Positions 6,457 through 12,995 of a DNA stretch of 12,995 bases are shown piece after piece. The stretch covers positions 1 through 12,995 of the forward strand of contig DAOUYX010000025.1 in NCBI GenBank assembly GCA_030665925.1, in the 5' to 3' direction. This DNA comes from Methanosarcinales archaeon. GTDB lineage: Archaea; Halobacteriota; Syntropharchaeia; Alkanophagales; Methanospirareceae. The notes below the pieces were generated by a model. That model was not told the origin of the DNA, made no database searches, and worked only from the letters and a program-made list of their open reading frames with translations. The stretch's first letter is position 1, and every line of letters starts with the position of its first letter. Both the position numbers and the translations under genes were made by a program.

Positions 6457-7794
6457 TCACAGCACCGATAAATACTCTTTTAACTCCCATTCCGTTACGT
6501 TCACCCGGTACTCATCCCATTCCACTATCTTGGAGGTAATGAAATTCCGGAACGTGTGATCGCCCAAAGCTTCTCGCATCAGTTCGCTCTGCTCTGTCAG
6601 TGCGATTGCTTCGATCAGGCTCCCGGGTAGCGTCTCTATTCGTTCCCGCGCCCTATCCTCTGCACTCATCAGATAAACGTCCTTCTCCGTCGGTGCCGGC
6701 AATTCGTAATCGTTCTTCACGCCCGCCAAGCCGGCAGCGAGCATCACGGAGAACGCTAAGTACGGATTGCACGCAGGGTCAGGGCTGCGGAATTCTACAC
6801 GTGTCGCTTCCTCTTTCCCCGGCTTGTACATCGGCACTCGCACGAGTGTAGACCTGTTCCTTCGCGCCCACGTGATGTAGGCCGGCGCTTCGTAGCCCGG
6901 AACCAACCGCTTGTACGAATTTACCCATTGATTGGCAACCGCGGTAATCTCAGGCGCGTGGCGTAGCAATCCCGCAATGTACCGCTTAGCCACGTCAGAC
7001 AACTGATATTCCTCGTCCGGATCGAAGAATGCGTTTCTATCGCCCTTGAACAACGATTGGTGCACGTGCATTCCGGAACCGTTCACACCGAAGATGGGCT
7101 TTGGCATGAACGTGGCATAGCACCCGTGTTGCTGCGCGATCTCCTTCGCCACGATTCGACAGGTCATCACTTGATCCGCCATCGTCAGCGCGTCAGCATA
7201 TCGAAGGTCTATCTCGTGCTGCGACGGCGCAACTTCGTGGTGCCCGGCTTCCACTTTTATCCCCATCGCGGCGAGCGTTGAGATCGTATCCCTCCGGATG
7301 TCGCTTCCCGCATCCAGAGTCATCAAGTCGAAATAGCCGCCTTCGTCCAGCACTTCCAGACTCTTATCGTCCCTCAAGTAGAAATACTCCAGCTCCGGAC
7401 CGACGTAGAACGTGTAGCCGTATTCTTCTCGCAACTTCTCTATGTTCCGCTTCAATATGTAGCGTGGATCGCCCTCGTAAGGACTGCCATCGGGCTGTAG
7501 AATGTCGCAGAACATCCGTGCAACTACGTCGTCTTGCTTTTTCCACGGAATAATCTGGAACGTAGCTGGGTCGGGTTTTGCGAGCATGTCGCTCTCGTCA
7601 ATCCGTGCAAAGCCCTTTATCGAAGAGCCGTCAAAGCCCATACCCTCATCAAAAGCAGCATCTAATTCACTCACGGAAATGGAAACGCTCTTTAATCGCC
7701 CCAGAATGTCGGTGAACCAGAGTCCAATGAATTTCACTCCTTGCTCCTCTACCGCCTCAAATACGTTTTCCTTTTCGTTCACTTCTTTTCCCAT
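6457..7794 (-). CDS. glnA: Glutamine synthetase type I
   Basis: This dodecameric enzyme joins ammonia to glutamate at the cost of ATP. The product from ATG 7794 is 445 residues, the usual length for the shorter GSI-alpha form. Visible motifs are the beta-grasp GFDGSSIKGF, the metal/ATP stretch YVGPELEYF, EAGHHEVAPSQHEIDLRY, the ATP-site MPKPIFGVNGSGMHVHQS, and the ammonium/glutamate region RRNRSTLVRVP with VEFRSPDPACNPYLAF. The C-terminus ends VTEWELKEYLSVL, and I do not see the adenylylation Tyr region of the longer beta form, so control by P-II or by transcription is more likely. A frame extension starts at TTG 7839, but it lies over a TATA-like box (7823-7830) and outside family homology; ATG 7794, nearly leaderless, is preferred. 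Downstream is the FrhB-GltS operon, same strand. Confidence 0.96.
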   Translation of the reverse strand: MGKEVNEKENVFEAVEEQGVKFIGLWFTDILGRLKSVSISVSELDAAFDEGMGFDGSSIKGFARIDESDMLAKPDPATFQIIPWKKQDDVVARMFCDILQPDGSPYEGDPRYILKRNIEKLREEYGYTFYVGPELEYFYLRDDKSLEVLDEGGYFDLMTLDAGSDIRRDTISTLAAMGIKVEAGHHEVAPSQHEIDLRYADALTMADQVMTCRIVAKEIAQQHGCYATFMPKPIFGVNGSGMHVHQSLFKGDRNAFFDPDEEYQLSDVAKRYIAGLLRHAPEITAVANQWVNSYKRLVPGYEAPAYITWARRNRSTLVRVPMYKPGKEEATRVEFRSPDPACNPYLAFSVMLAAGLAGVKNDYELPAPTEKDVYLMSAEDRARERIETLPGSLIEAIALTEQSELMREALGDHTFRNFITSKIVEWDEYRVNVTEWELKEYLSVL

Positions 7795-7816
7795 ATCGTT
7801 ACAGACATCTTTATTT

Positions 7817-7832
7817 ACTTTGCATTTAAAGT
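7817..7832 (-). promoter_or_regulatory. glnA TATA box inside an inverted repeat
   Basis: The minus strand carries TTTAAATG (7823-7830) about 30 nt before the glnA ATG, right for a nearly leaderless archaeal transcript. It sits in the inverted repeat ACTTT-GCATTT-AAAGT (plus strand 7817-7832). ACTTTGCA is shared with the amt/RHH operator. Repressor binding here would block TBP; that is inference. Confidence 0.45.
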
Positions 7833-7877
7833 TTGGCAAAGCTGAGGGTGAAGGTCTTGCATGACTTAAATCGCTAA
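7832..7877 (+). pseudogene. 3'-end remnant of a second RHH regulator gene
   Basis: This 46-bp stretch matches the 3' end of the RHH gene (3515-3560) with only about three or four differences. In the RHH frame it reads LAKLRVKVLHDLNR and a stop (TAA here, TGA in the full gene), so both frame and stop are preserved and only Gln to His changes. Leftward similarity ends at 7832, where a stop codon appears in frame just ahead. It is the tail of a lost paralogue or a recombination scar, placed directly upstream of the glnA promoter. Confidence 0.8.
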
Positions 7878-7888
7878 CCTTTTTGTAA

Positions 7889-8040
7889 CCACAAGATTAC
7901 ACATCGTGGGCTCTGCCCACGTTCCCGCAAACCCTGAAAGGGTTTATTTCACGAGAAAAACAATAGTAGGGATAAGGGATGAGAAATTAAGGATGGACCA
8001 TTAGCTAATCTTCTTGTGTCTATCTTGTGGAATCTGTGGT
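7889..8040. repeat. Short intergenic element bounded by imperfect inverted repeats
   Basis: ACCACAAGATTACACA at about 7889-7904 resembles the reverse complement of the stretch ending at 8040 (CCACAGATTCCACA). Between them lie the hairpins at 7905-7945 and some 60 bp without visible structure. This accounts for the space between glnA and the diphthamide gene; no coding frame is supported there. Confidence 0.35.
7905..7945. repeat. Two-hairpin intergenic repeat, copy A
   Basis: Two perfect 7-bp stems lie side by side: CGTGGGC-TCT-GCCCACG (7905-7921) and AAACCCT-GAA-AGGGTTT (7929-7945), joined by TTCCCGC. The same modules in the same order occur at 9929-9992. Confidence 0.75.
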
Positions 8041-8048
8041 TTTTTATT

Positions 8049-8732
8049 TCAGCTATATAAGTACGCTTTTTCTATGACGAGCTGTCCACTCATCGTTTTT
8101 GCATCCCACATCTTCTTCGATTTTTCGACGATGACCCTCTCAGTAAAAAGTGGGCAATTAATGACAAACGTCTCAAACTCACCACCTTCTCCGCCGGTGC
8201 ACACGTAGCAGGTGCCGTGTAAATCGCAGAGCGTATTAAAAGCATCTCTATCTACGTAGCGACCAAGCCACTCCTCCGTGAGACCGTAAGCGGCAACCGC
8301 GGATATTATCACCTCAAATCCCGCTTTGAACATCTCATTCCAAAGTTCTTTGGGATTCCTTTTCCAGAGCGGTGCTAAACTCTTTAGACCAAGTTCATTA
8401 CATATACCGTCTATCCTATCCTTCTGATAATTGGAGAATATTGCCCCTGCGACCACGCCCTCTATGCCGTATTGGGTTTTTGCATCTGATAAAGCATCCT
8501 TCAGGTCCTTAAGCTCCTCCTCTTTCTTTCCCATGGACTGCTTGAATATCAGCGGAAGCCTCATAGCCTTTGCATGGAGCTTAACGAGGTCTATGTTCGG
8601 GACGTGATACATATACGATTCGGGATTGAGTGATTTTATCGTAACTACAACACGAATTTCATGGCTCTTACCGGCGAGATACATTGCATACAAGCCGTCT
8701 TTGCCACCCGAGACCAGAGCTGCCAGTTTCAT
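8049..8732 (-). CDS. dph6: Diphthine-ammonia ligase (Dph6, PP-loop ATPase family)
   Basis: Dph6 catalyses the last step of diphthamide formation on the conserved His of elongation factor 2, using ATP and ammonium. The product from ATG 8732 is 227 residues and starts MKLAALVSGGKDG, the PP-loop at the expected distance from the N-terminus; the final residue is Gly where Ser is common. Further family signs are GIEGVVAGAIFSNYQKDRI, LWKRNPKELWNEM, and the C-terminal HGTCYVCTGGEGGEFETFV region typical of the DUF71/COG2102 domain. An extension to ATG 8789 adds 19 residues outside the domain and covers a TATA-like TTTATACG, so it is not chosen. It lies between glnA and RNase Z on the same strand; the link with ammonia metabolism may be coincidence. 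Confidence 0.88.
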   Translation of the reverse strand: MKLAALVSGGKDGLYAMYLAGKSHEIRVVVTIKSLNPESYMYHVPNIDLVKLHAKAMRLPLIFKQSMGKKEEELKDLKDALSDAKTQYGIEGVVAGAIFSNYQKDRIDGICNELGLKSLAPLWKRNPKELWNEMFKAGFEVIISAVAAYGLTEEWLGRYVDRDAFNTLCDLHGTCYVCTGGEGGEFETFVINCPLFTERVIVEKSKKMWDAKTMSGQLVIEKAYLYS

Positions 8733-8820
8733 GATCTTGATTGCACCAATATGTTTAGATACGTATAAATGACCGTTAGGTAAGTTCATGAGTGATAATT
8801 CGGCAAACTTTTAAAGAGGA

Positions 8821-8828
8821 GAAAAAAA
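8821..8828 (-). terminator. T-run directly behind RNase Z
   Basis: Seven Ts on the minus strand follow at once after the TAG of the RNase Z gene (8829-8831). T-runs alone can end transcription in archaea; no stem is seen. Confidence 0.3.
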
Positions 8829-9749
8829 CTATTCATCTCTATACCCAACTTCTATCGTCATAAGGTCGCTCGCTACGTCGGTATTCTCGAACACCTGCCG
8901 TGCTTCTGCCCGCAGCTTACGTGCACCGTCTAAATCGGAATATCGCGCACTGAGATGCGTTAAAACGAGTCTTCTCACCAATGCTTTCTTTGCCACTTCC
9001 GCAGCTTCTAACGCGGTTGAATGCATGTAATCAATTGCGTATTCCTTCGTCTCCTCTGATAGCGTGCCCTCGTGTATCAACAGGTCCGCGTTCTTACTCG
9101 CCTTGATCACGCTCTCACACGGTCGCGTATCACCGGTATACACGATTTTCCTGCCGGGTCTCGGGGGTCCCAAGACTTGCTCAGGCTTTATTTCCTTATC
9201 GTCAACGAGAATAGAATGTCCCGATTGCAGTTTGGCAAATAACGGACCGGGTTTTATGCCAAGCTCTATCGCTCGGTCTCTGTTGAATCTCCCGGGTCGC
9301 ATGTCCTCTTCGAGTACGTAGCCGATGCTAACCACGTTGTGCACCGTTTTTACCGTTCGTATCTCGTAGCCCGCTCTTCGTACAACATCCCCGGGGCTCA
9401 GCTCTATCGCCTTCACGTCAAAGCTCCTGCCGGCATAGCCCAAGGCGAGCAGATGGTAGAGGAATTTATCCACGTGCCTCGGCCCGTAGATTTCTAAGGG
9501 CTCCTCTCTACCTTGCAGCGCCATCGTCTGTAACAGACCAGGAATGCCGAGGACATGGTCTGCATGGAAATGCGTGATGAAAATAGCACTAATCTTCATG
9601 CCGGTCTTTGCTCGCATCATCTGCTGCTGCGCACCTTCGCCACAGTCAAACAGCATCAACTCACCCTTCCTATTCACCGCTATTGCAGATGGAGTCCTGT
9701 TCGGCGTCGGCGTCGAGCCACCTGTTCCTAAAAATGTTATTCGCAGCAT
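8829..9749 (-). CDS. rnz: Ribonuclease Z (tRNA 3' endonuclease)
   Basis: RNase Z cuts the 3' trailer from tRNA precursors. The 306-residue product is the short, homodimeric form of the metallo-beta-lactamase fold. Zinc ligands are visible: THFHADH (His60, His62, Asp64, His65), His137 in KTVHNVV, Asp207 in YTGDTRP and His265 in LTHLSARY, with the family's His243 in MHSTA. The substrate arm lies around PGRFNRDRAIELGIKPGPLFAKLQSG (152-177). The N-terminal LRITFLGTGGSTPTPNRTPS is also typical. Upstream, TTTATAA (minus strand, 9790-9797) sits 40-48 nt before the ATG and GGAT just ahead of it, so this gene has its own promoter and a short leader. Confidence 0.95.
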   Translation of the reverse strand: MLRITFLGTGGSTPTPNRTPSAIAVNRKGELMLFDCGEGAQQQMMRAKTGMKISAIFITHFHADHVLGIPGLLQTMALQGREEPLEIYGPRHVDKFLYHLLALGYAGRSFDVKAIELSPGDVVRRAGYEIRTVKTVHNVVSIGYVLEEDMRPGRFNRDRAIELGIKPGPLFAKLQSGHSILVDDKEIKPEQVLGPPRPGRKIVYTGDTRPCESVIKASKNADLLIHEGTLSEETKEYAIDYMHSTALEAAEVAKKALVRRLVLTHLSARYSDLDGARKLRAEARQVFENTDVASDLMTIEVGYRDE

Positions 9750-9789
9750 GAATCCTTTCTTTGTAATTACCTAATAATGTCTTGCGAAG

Positions 9790-9797
9790 TTATAAAT
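9790..9797 (-). promoter_or_regulatory. TATA box of RNase Z
   Basis: The minus strand reads ATTTATAA, about 41 nt ahead of the start codon. A start of transcription about 25 nt further on gives a leader of 15-20 nt that contains the GAAAGGAT ribosome site. Confidence 0.5.
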
Positions 9798-9911
9798 CAA
9801 AAAATCGAAAGACTAAACAATACCCAATACCAAAAACCTACTGACAAAAACAACCCTTTCTTTGAAATAGAAAGCTTTACCAAAGGAATAATTATTTTTT
9901 CTTTTAGCACC

Positions 9912-9992
9912 GTGGGGCTCTGCCCCATCACGGGCTCTGCCCGTGCCCCCGCAAGCCCAGGAGGGGCTTACCCGAAAACCCTGTAAGGGTTT
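9912..9992. repeat. Four-hairpin intergenic repeat, copy B
   Basis: Four consecutive stems fill this stretch: TGGGGC-TCT-GCCCCA (9913-9927), CACGGGC-TCT-GCCCGTG (9929-9945), AAGCCC...GGGCTT (9953-9969) and AAACCCT-GTA-AGGGTTT (9976-9992). The GGGCTCTGCCC module, the CCCGCAA link and the final AAACCCTG.AAGGGTTT module match copy A in order. The rest of the 274-bp gap (9750-9911) is A-rich and shows only the RNase Z promoter and a weak CTTTCT...AGAAAG repeat near 9856-9873. Confidence 0.8.
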
Positions 9993-10023
9993 AGTTTTCT
10001 CTGTCTAAAAAGGAAAAGTGTTA

Positions 10024-10881
10024 CTAAACGATTTCAACGCCGTATTCCGCTCCGGTCATGGTTATCTCTCTCTTCAGCTCCTTCAGAAAAATAGTAAACG
10101 AATTGACGGCAAACTCAGCCCATTCGGCGAGTTTTTCCATGGATATCTCCAATTCTTTCTCCGTTTCGTTCTGGCTGGCGAGTCCGAACTGCTTTAGTTG
10201 TTCCCAATTCTCCACTAAATATTTGAACAGCGATGCCGATGCGAAATGCACGGGAACCAGCGGATGGTGTGCAGAAAGGTCAATAATCAATTGCTTCTCT
10301 TGCTCCACTTCTGAATCAGAAATGCCAGACCGCTGTATCGCCTTTATCCGCGCGTCTTCGTGGATTACGCCCTTCATATCTAAACCGAGGTTTTTGATGT
10401 TGTGCACCGCTAATTCTGCGTAGATTTCACCCTGAGCGAGTTCGTGCTCGAGCATGTATCTCAGCATGGGCTTGGTCGCGGATTTGAGATACTCTTCGTT
10501 CATTGCGATGACGGAAAACCATAAGCCGTGAAGGGAGAACCGGCGATACATTGCAGTGCCGAAATCTAACGATGACTTATAAGGTGTTAATATCGAGGGT
10601 GCGAAGATAAACGCTTTTGTTTTTAACAAGATGATGTTCTTGAGTCGGTCGTTGCCAACGAGTTGTTTGATTGTTTCTTTCTTGTCGTCTTCCAGAGGAA
10701 CGTGCAGAGAAGCAGGGTGATCGAGGTATTGCTCGTAACTTTTGATAATCTGATTTATTCTATGTGGGTCAAGCTTCTTGAGCGTTGCTGATATTTCCTC
10801 TGCTTTGACCTGCAACCACTTGATATACTCTGTATCGTCTCTCCTTCGTAGTTCCTCTTCTCCTCCATCAGTCGAAATCAT
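10024..10881 (-). CDS. Uncharacterised archaeal protein with an EHELAQGE motif
   Basis: I do not recognise this 285-residue protein. It looks soluble and mostly helical: no signal peptide or membrane segment, a charged N-terminus (EEELRRRDDTEYIKW), and an amphipathic C-terminal third. The most striking stretch is MLEHELAQGEIYAELAVHN (143-161), with Glu145, His146, Glu147, Glu152, Glu156 and His160 spaced as on helices that could bind a metal; other His occur at 118, 205, 206 and 212. Whether this is a metal site is unknown. The codon use and amino-acid mix look like the neighbours'. It precedes nothing on its strand but the hairpin array; upstream is the radical SAM gene, 48 bp away, with a TATA-like TTTTATAA between them, so it may have its own promoter. 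Confidence 0.75.
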   Translation of the reverse strand: MISTDGGEEELRRRDDTEYIKWLQVKAEEISATLKKLDPHRINQIIKSYEQYLDHPASLHVPLEDDKKETIKQLVGNDRLKNIILLKTKAFIFAPSILTPYKSSLDFGTAMYRRFSLHGLWFSVIAMNEEYLKSATKPMLRYMLEHELAQGEIYAELAVHNIKNLGLDMKGVIHEDARIKAIQRSGISDSEVEQEKQLIIDLSAHHPLVPVHFASASLFKYLVENWEQLKQFGLASQNETEKELEISMEKLAEWAEFAVNSFTIFLKELKREITMTGAEYGVEIV

Positions 10882-10913
10882 TATTCATATATATAAATTG
10901 TTAGGAAGGATGC

Positions 10914-10921
10914 TTTATAAA
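10914..10921 (-). promoter_or_regulatory. TATA-like box of the uncharacterised gene
   Basis: The minus strand reads TTTTATAA about 35 nt before the ATG at 10881, placing transcription start within about 10 nt of the start codon. A second AT-rich TTTATATATATG lies only 9-16 nt before the ATG, too close for normal spacing. Confidence 0.4.
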
Positions 10922-10929
10922 ACGGATTT

Positions 10930-11970
10930 TTACAGACCTTCTCGTCCAACGATTTTTTCTAACGTTTCGTATTCTTCACGCGTATGCACGAATAAATGGA
11001 CGTTCCCCCGCTTGATTTTTCGCAATCCTGCATCCTTTGCGGCGTCATAAGCGTCTATCATCTGCCGCAGAGTCGGAGCGTGAACATCCCTCATCTTGTA
11101 TTCTGGAAAGAACGCGAGGATGGTGAAGGGAATCTCGGTATCCAACGATGCTAACTCCATCGCAATGTTACCAATCTGGTCTGTCTCTACCCAGCCGGGA
11201 ATGCAGAGTGAGAGAACTTCAAAAACGAATCCTCGTTTTTTCAGCTCTTCTGGAAGCTTCAAAATACGCGAATTCGATACGCCGGTAAGTCTCCGATGCA
11301 CTTCTGCATCGTAAGCCTTTATATCCAGCCAAAAGGAATCTATGCCCGCTTGCTGGAATGAATCCAAGGTATTCGGGGTTAGTCCATACCCGTTAGTTTC
11401 AAGAAGCACCCACACGTTCTCATTCAGCCCTTTTATCAATTCTGCAGACTTCACATAGAAATCGGGCTGGCAGGTGAGGTCACCACCGGTGAATGCAATT
11501 ATGTTGCGAGCGGGTCCCCAGCCCTGCGGGCTCAACTCGATTCTGTCAATGCCGAGAATTCCTGGACATTGCTTGTTCCGCTTGCCGTGCATAACGCAAC
11601 TTCCGCAGGATTTACAAAGCTCGTGTGCGTGCCAACTCGTTGCGTGTTCTCGCGGCACAAACGTAATCTCATAATCGTTCAGGTATCTCGCGACTTCTTT
11701 CGCTACATCATACGGGGACATCCATTCCCCTACCGCATTTTGCGTGAACCGCCAGGCGTGGCATTTCTTGCATGAGAGATTACAGCCCGACTGATAGATG
11801 GAAAGATAATGCTCAGGTCTCGAAAGGAAAACGGCATTTATCAACCGGTAAGGAATCCCATGTTCGTATTTGAGCGTGGCTTCACACGCTTTTCGTAACC
11901 TTCCCTCTGTAAAATCAAATACCTGACAACTACCTTGCTCAAACCCCTGCTTGATGAGTTCGCATTCCAT
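10930..11970 (-). CDS. Radical SAM enzyme, activase (PflA-like) type
   Basis: The 346-residue product has the radical SAM cluster CNLSCKKCHAW (Cys63, 67, 70), the SAM-binding glycine motif FTGGDLT (160-166), and ETNGYG and WLDIKAYD (214-221) strands as in pyruvate formate-lyase activating enzymes. Between cluster and glycine motif sits an insert with CKSCGSCVMHGKRNKQC (Cys119, 122, 125, 135), a probable extra Fe-S cluster as in glycyl-radical activases. The first 50 residues (KACEATLKYEHGIPYRLINAVFLSRPEHYLSIYQSG) precede the barrel. No glycyl-radical enzyme is encoded in the window, so the substrate is unknown; the activase look may be shared by a different archaeal subfamily. TTTAAATA and TTATAG stand about 20-30 nt before the ATG, suggesting a leaderless transcript, divergent from the GXGXG gene. 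Confidence 0.85.
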   Translation of the reverse strand: MECELIKQGFEQGSCQVFDFTEGRLRKACEATLKYEHGIPYRLINAVFLSRPEHYLSIYQSGCNLSCKKCHAWRFTQNAVGEWMSPYDVAKEVARYLNDYEITFVPREHATSWHAHELCKSCGSCVMHGKRNKQCPGILGIDRIELSPQGWGPARNIIAFTGGDLTCQPDFYVKSAELIKGLNENVWVLLETNGYGLTPNTLDSFQQAGIDSFWLDIKAYDAEVHRRLTGVSNSRILKLPEELKKRGFVFEVLSLCIPGWVETDQIGNIAMELASLDTEIPFTILAFFPEYKMRDVHAPTLRQMIDAYDAAKDAGLRKIKRGNVHLFVHTREEYETLEKIVGREGL

Positions 11971-11983
11971 GCTTCACGGTACC

Positions 11984-12035
11984 TATTTAAACTATAATCC
12001 CGCCTCGGTGATAAAAACTGACGGTAACGTTATAG
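11984..12035. promoter_or_regulatory. Divergent promoters of radical SAM and GXGXG genes
   Basis: TATTTAAACTATAAT (11984-11998) read on the minus strand offers TATA boxes for the radical SAM gene. GTTATAGC (12029-12035 region) lies about 35 nt before the plus-strand ATG 12066. The two genes share this 95-bp spacer. Confidence 0.4.
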
Positions 12036-12065
12036 CGAACAAACTCAATTATTAGTGGGATTCAA

Positions 12066-12980
12066 ATGGAACTGAAATTGAGTTCGCCACAGGACTGCAT
12101 TGGTGACTTCACTTATAACTTCATCTGGCAGCACAAAGGAGCGAAGCTCAATCCTACCGGGACGATTCCGTCGCAGCTCGGCACGAGTTATTCGTACGAA
12201 AAGGTAGTGGAGGCACTGAAAAGCGGCGAAGACGTGCATATCAAAGGCGATGTGGGCAAGAGGCTTGGTTCGAGTTTGGGTGTTGACCTCGTTTATTCCG
12301 GTGGTAACGGGCAGGAGCTGCCCGATGTGGGATCCATAGTTGTGGATGGAAATGCAGGCTCGTATCTCGGAATGAGTATGCTTTCAGGCGCTATTTACGT
12401 TAAGGGTGACGTTAAAGAACCGCTTGGCAATGTAGTTCAAGTAGAATCAGATTTGGATGGTTATAAGAAATTCATTTCGATAACATGGCTCTTGCATCAT
12501 CCGGAAGAGCAGGCAATAAACGCTATTCTTGAGCCTAACGAGTTCAAAGAAGGGGAGTTGCGTCTTACCGATGAAATTTTGAGGAGCACACTTGCGTCAC
12601 GATGTATGAAGGAGGCGACGGTACGTGTAAAAGGAGACGTTGGGATAAGCGCGGGGATATTGATGCGCAACGGTTTGGTTGTGGTAGAAGGAAATGCCAG
12701 TATGAACGCTGCTGCGCTGCTTAACGGTGGTACCGTGGTGGTATTAGGAGATGCAGCGGAATTCTTGGGCGTGGAGATGAAAAAAGGGGTTGCACTCGTG
12801 AAAGGCAACACAAAAGGTTTTGTCGGTGCAAGAATGACCGGTGGAAAAATAATTTGTAGAAGGACGAAGCCAATTCCACCTGTCCGGGAAACAAAACTTG
12901 AAACGGACGATTTAGCGTTGCTTACGAAGTTTGGCGTTTCAGGAATGCTAACGCTAAATTATGGGAGGTTTGAGGTGTAA
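12066..12980 (+). CDS. GXGXG beta-helix protein (FwdC / GltB C-terminal domain family)
   Basis: The 304-residue product is built of repeats of about 19 residues of the type GDxG..LG..M..G.I.V.G, as in formylmethanofuran dehydrogenase subunit C, the C-terminal domain of glutamate synthase and the B subunit of N-methylglutamate synthase. Repeats are visible at GDVGKRLGSSLG (61-72), GNAGSYLGMSMLSG (95-108), GDVGISAGILMRNG (190-203), GNASMNAAALLNGG (209-222), GDAAEFLGVEMKKG (228-241) and GNTKGFVGARMTGG (247-260). A stretch without repeats (about 128-183, EPNEFKEGELRLTDE) splits the helix in two. The ending RRTKPIPPVRETKL...DDLALLTKFG is unlike the FwdC I know, so a glutamate-synthase-type or separate archaeal subfamily is as likely. 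It could complement the FMN subunit 7 kb away, which lacks this domain; no glutaminase partner is visible. Confidence 0.8.
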   Translation: MELKLSSPQDCIGDFTYNFIWQHKGAKLNPTGTIPSQLGTSYSYEKVVEALKSGEDVHIKGDVGKRLGSSLGVDLVYSGGNGQELPDVGSIVVDGNAGSYLGMSMLSGAIYVKGDVKEPLGNVVQVESDLDGYKKFISITWLLHHPEEQAINAILEPNEFKEGELRLTDEILRSTLASRCMKEATVRVKGDVGISAGILMRNGLVVVEGNASMNAAALLNGGTVVVLGDAAEFLGVEMKKGVALVKGNTKGFVGARMTGGKIICRRTKPIPPVRETKLETDDLALLTKFGVSGMLTLNYGRFEV

Positions 12981-12995
12981 TAGAAACCTCTCTCT

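Noticed and set aside
7795..7839. TTG 7839 as glnA start (15 extra residues)
   Set aside because: The extension is not glutamine synthetase-like, spans the TATA box and touches the RHH remnant.
9777..9986. 69-codon plus-strand frame in the gap before the uncharacterised gene
   Set aside because: Its 3' half is the hairpin array and its 5' half is A-rich spacer with no ribosome site; not a credible gene.
9912..9992. CRISPR array or tRNA-like fold from the clustered repeats
   Set aside because: Stems differ in sequence, have no regular spacer of 30-40 bp, and no cloverleaf or TTCGANNC box is present.

Overview
The window looks like a chromosomal segment of an anaerobic, F420-using euryarchaeon of the methanogen/ANME type. 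The reasons are a split archaeal glutamate synthase, an F420-dehydrogenase beta-subunit (FrhB/FdhB) family protein, a PP-loop diphthamide ligase (archaea and eukaryotes only), a FwdC-like GXGXG protein, AT-rich TATA-like boxes close to start codons, and a mix of leaderless-looking starts and GGAGG-type ribosome sites. ANME-1 or a relative is my best guess from gene content; it is not proven.

Layout. At the left edge (1-148) a plus-strand reading frame enters from outside and runs antisense into the broken 3' end of a glutamine-dependent NAD synthetase gene (111-977, minus), which stops inside the SGGID PP-loop. Next comes the minus-strand ammonium uptake operon amt-glnK (2870 to 1090) with a clear hairpin plus T-tract terminator. 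glnK carries an in-frame TAA where the family has Glu, and the standard P-II C-terminal tail is still readable behind it. A divergent ribbon-helix-helix regulator (3006-3560, plus) ends at a hairpin shared with a convergent two-gene operon. That operon (6345 to 3630, minus) encodes an FrhB-like protein and an FMN-domain glutamate synthase, overlapping or abutting by a few bases. glnA (glutamine synthetase, minus) lies just upstream. Then follow, all minus strand, a diphthine-ammonia ligase, RNase Z, an unrecognised 285-residue protein and a radical SAM enzyme of the activase type. A divergent plus-strand GXGXG beta-helix protein closes the window.

How it works together. Amt brings in ammonium, GlnK reports nitrogen and energy state, GlnA makes glutamine, and the FrhB-GltS pair probably makes glutamate with electrons from reduced F420. 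An AACTTT..AAAGTT-type inverted repeat recurs in front of amt/RHH, in front of the FrhB-GltS operon and over the glnA TATA box. The RHH protein is the obvious candidate to bind it. A 46-bp remnant of the RHH gene's 3' end, still in frame, sits directly upstream of glnA, so a second copy of this regulator was probably once there.

Non-coding structure. There are two related arrays of perfect short hairpins (7905-7945 and 9912-9992), two terminator-like hairpins and several TATA-like boxes. No tRNA, rRNA, CRISPR array or intact insertion sequence was seen.
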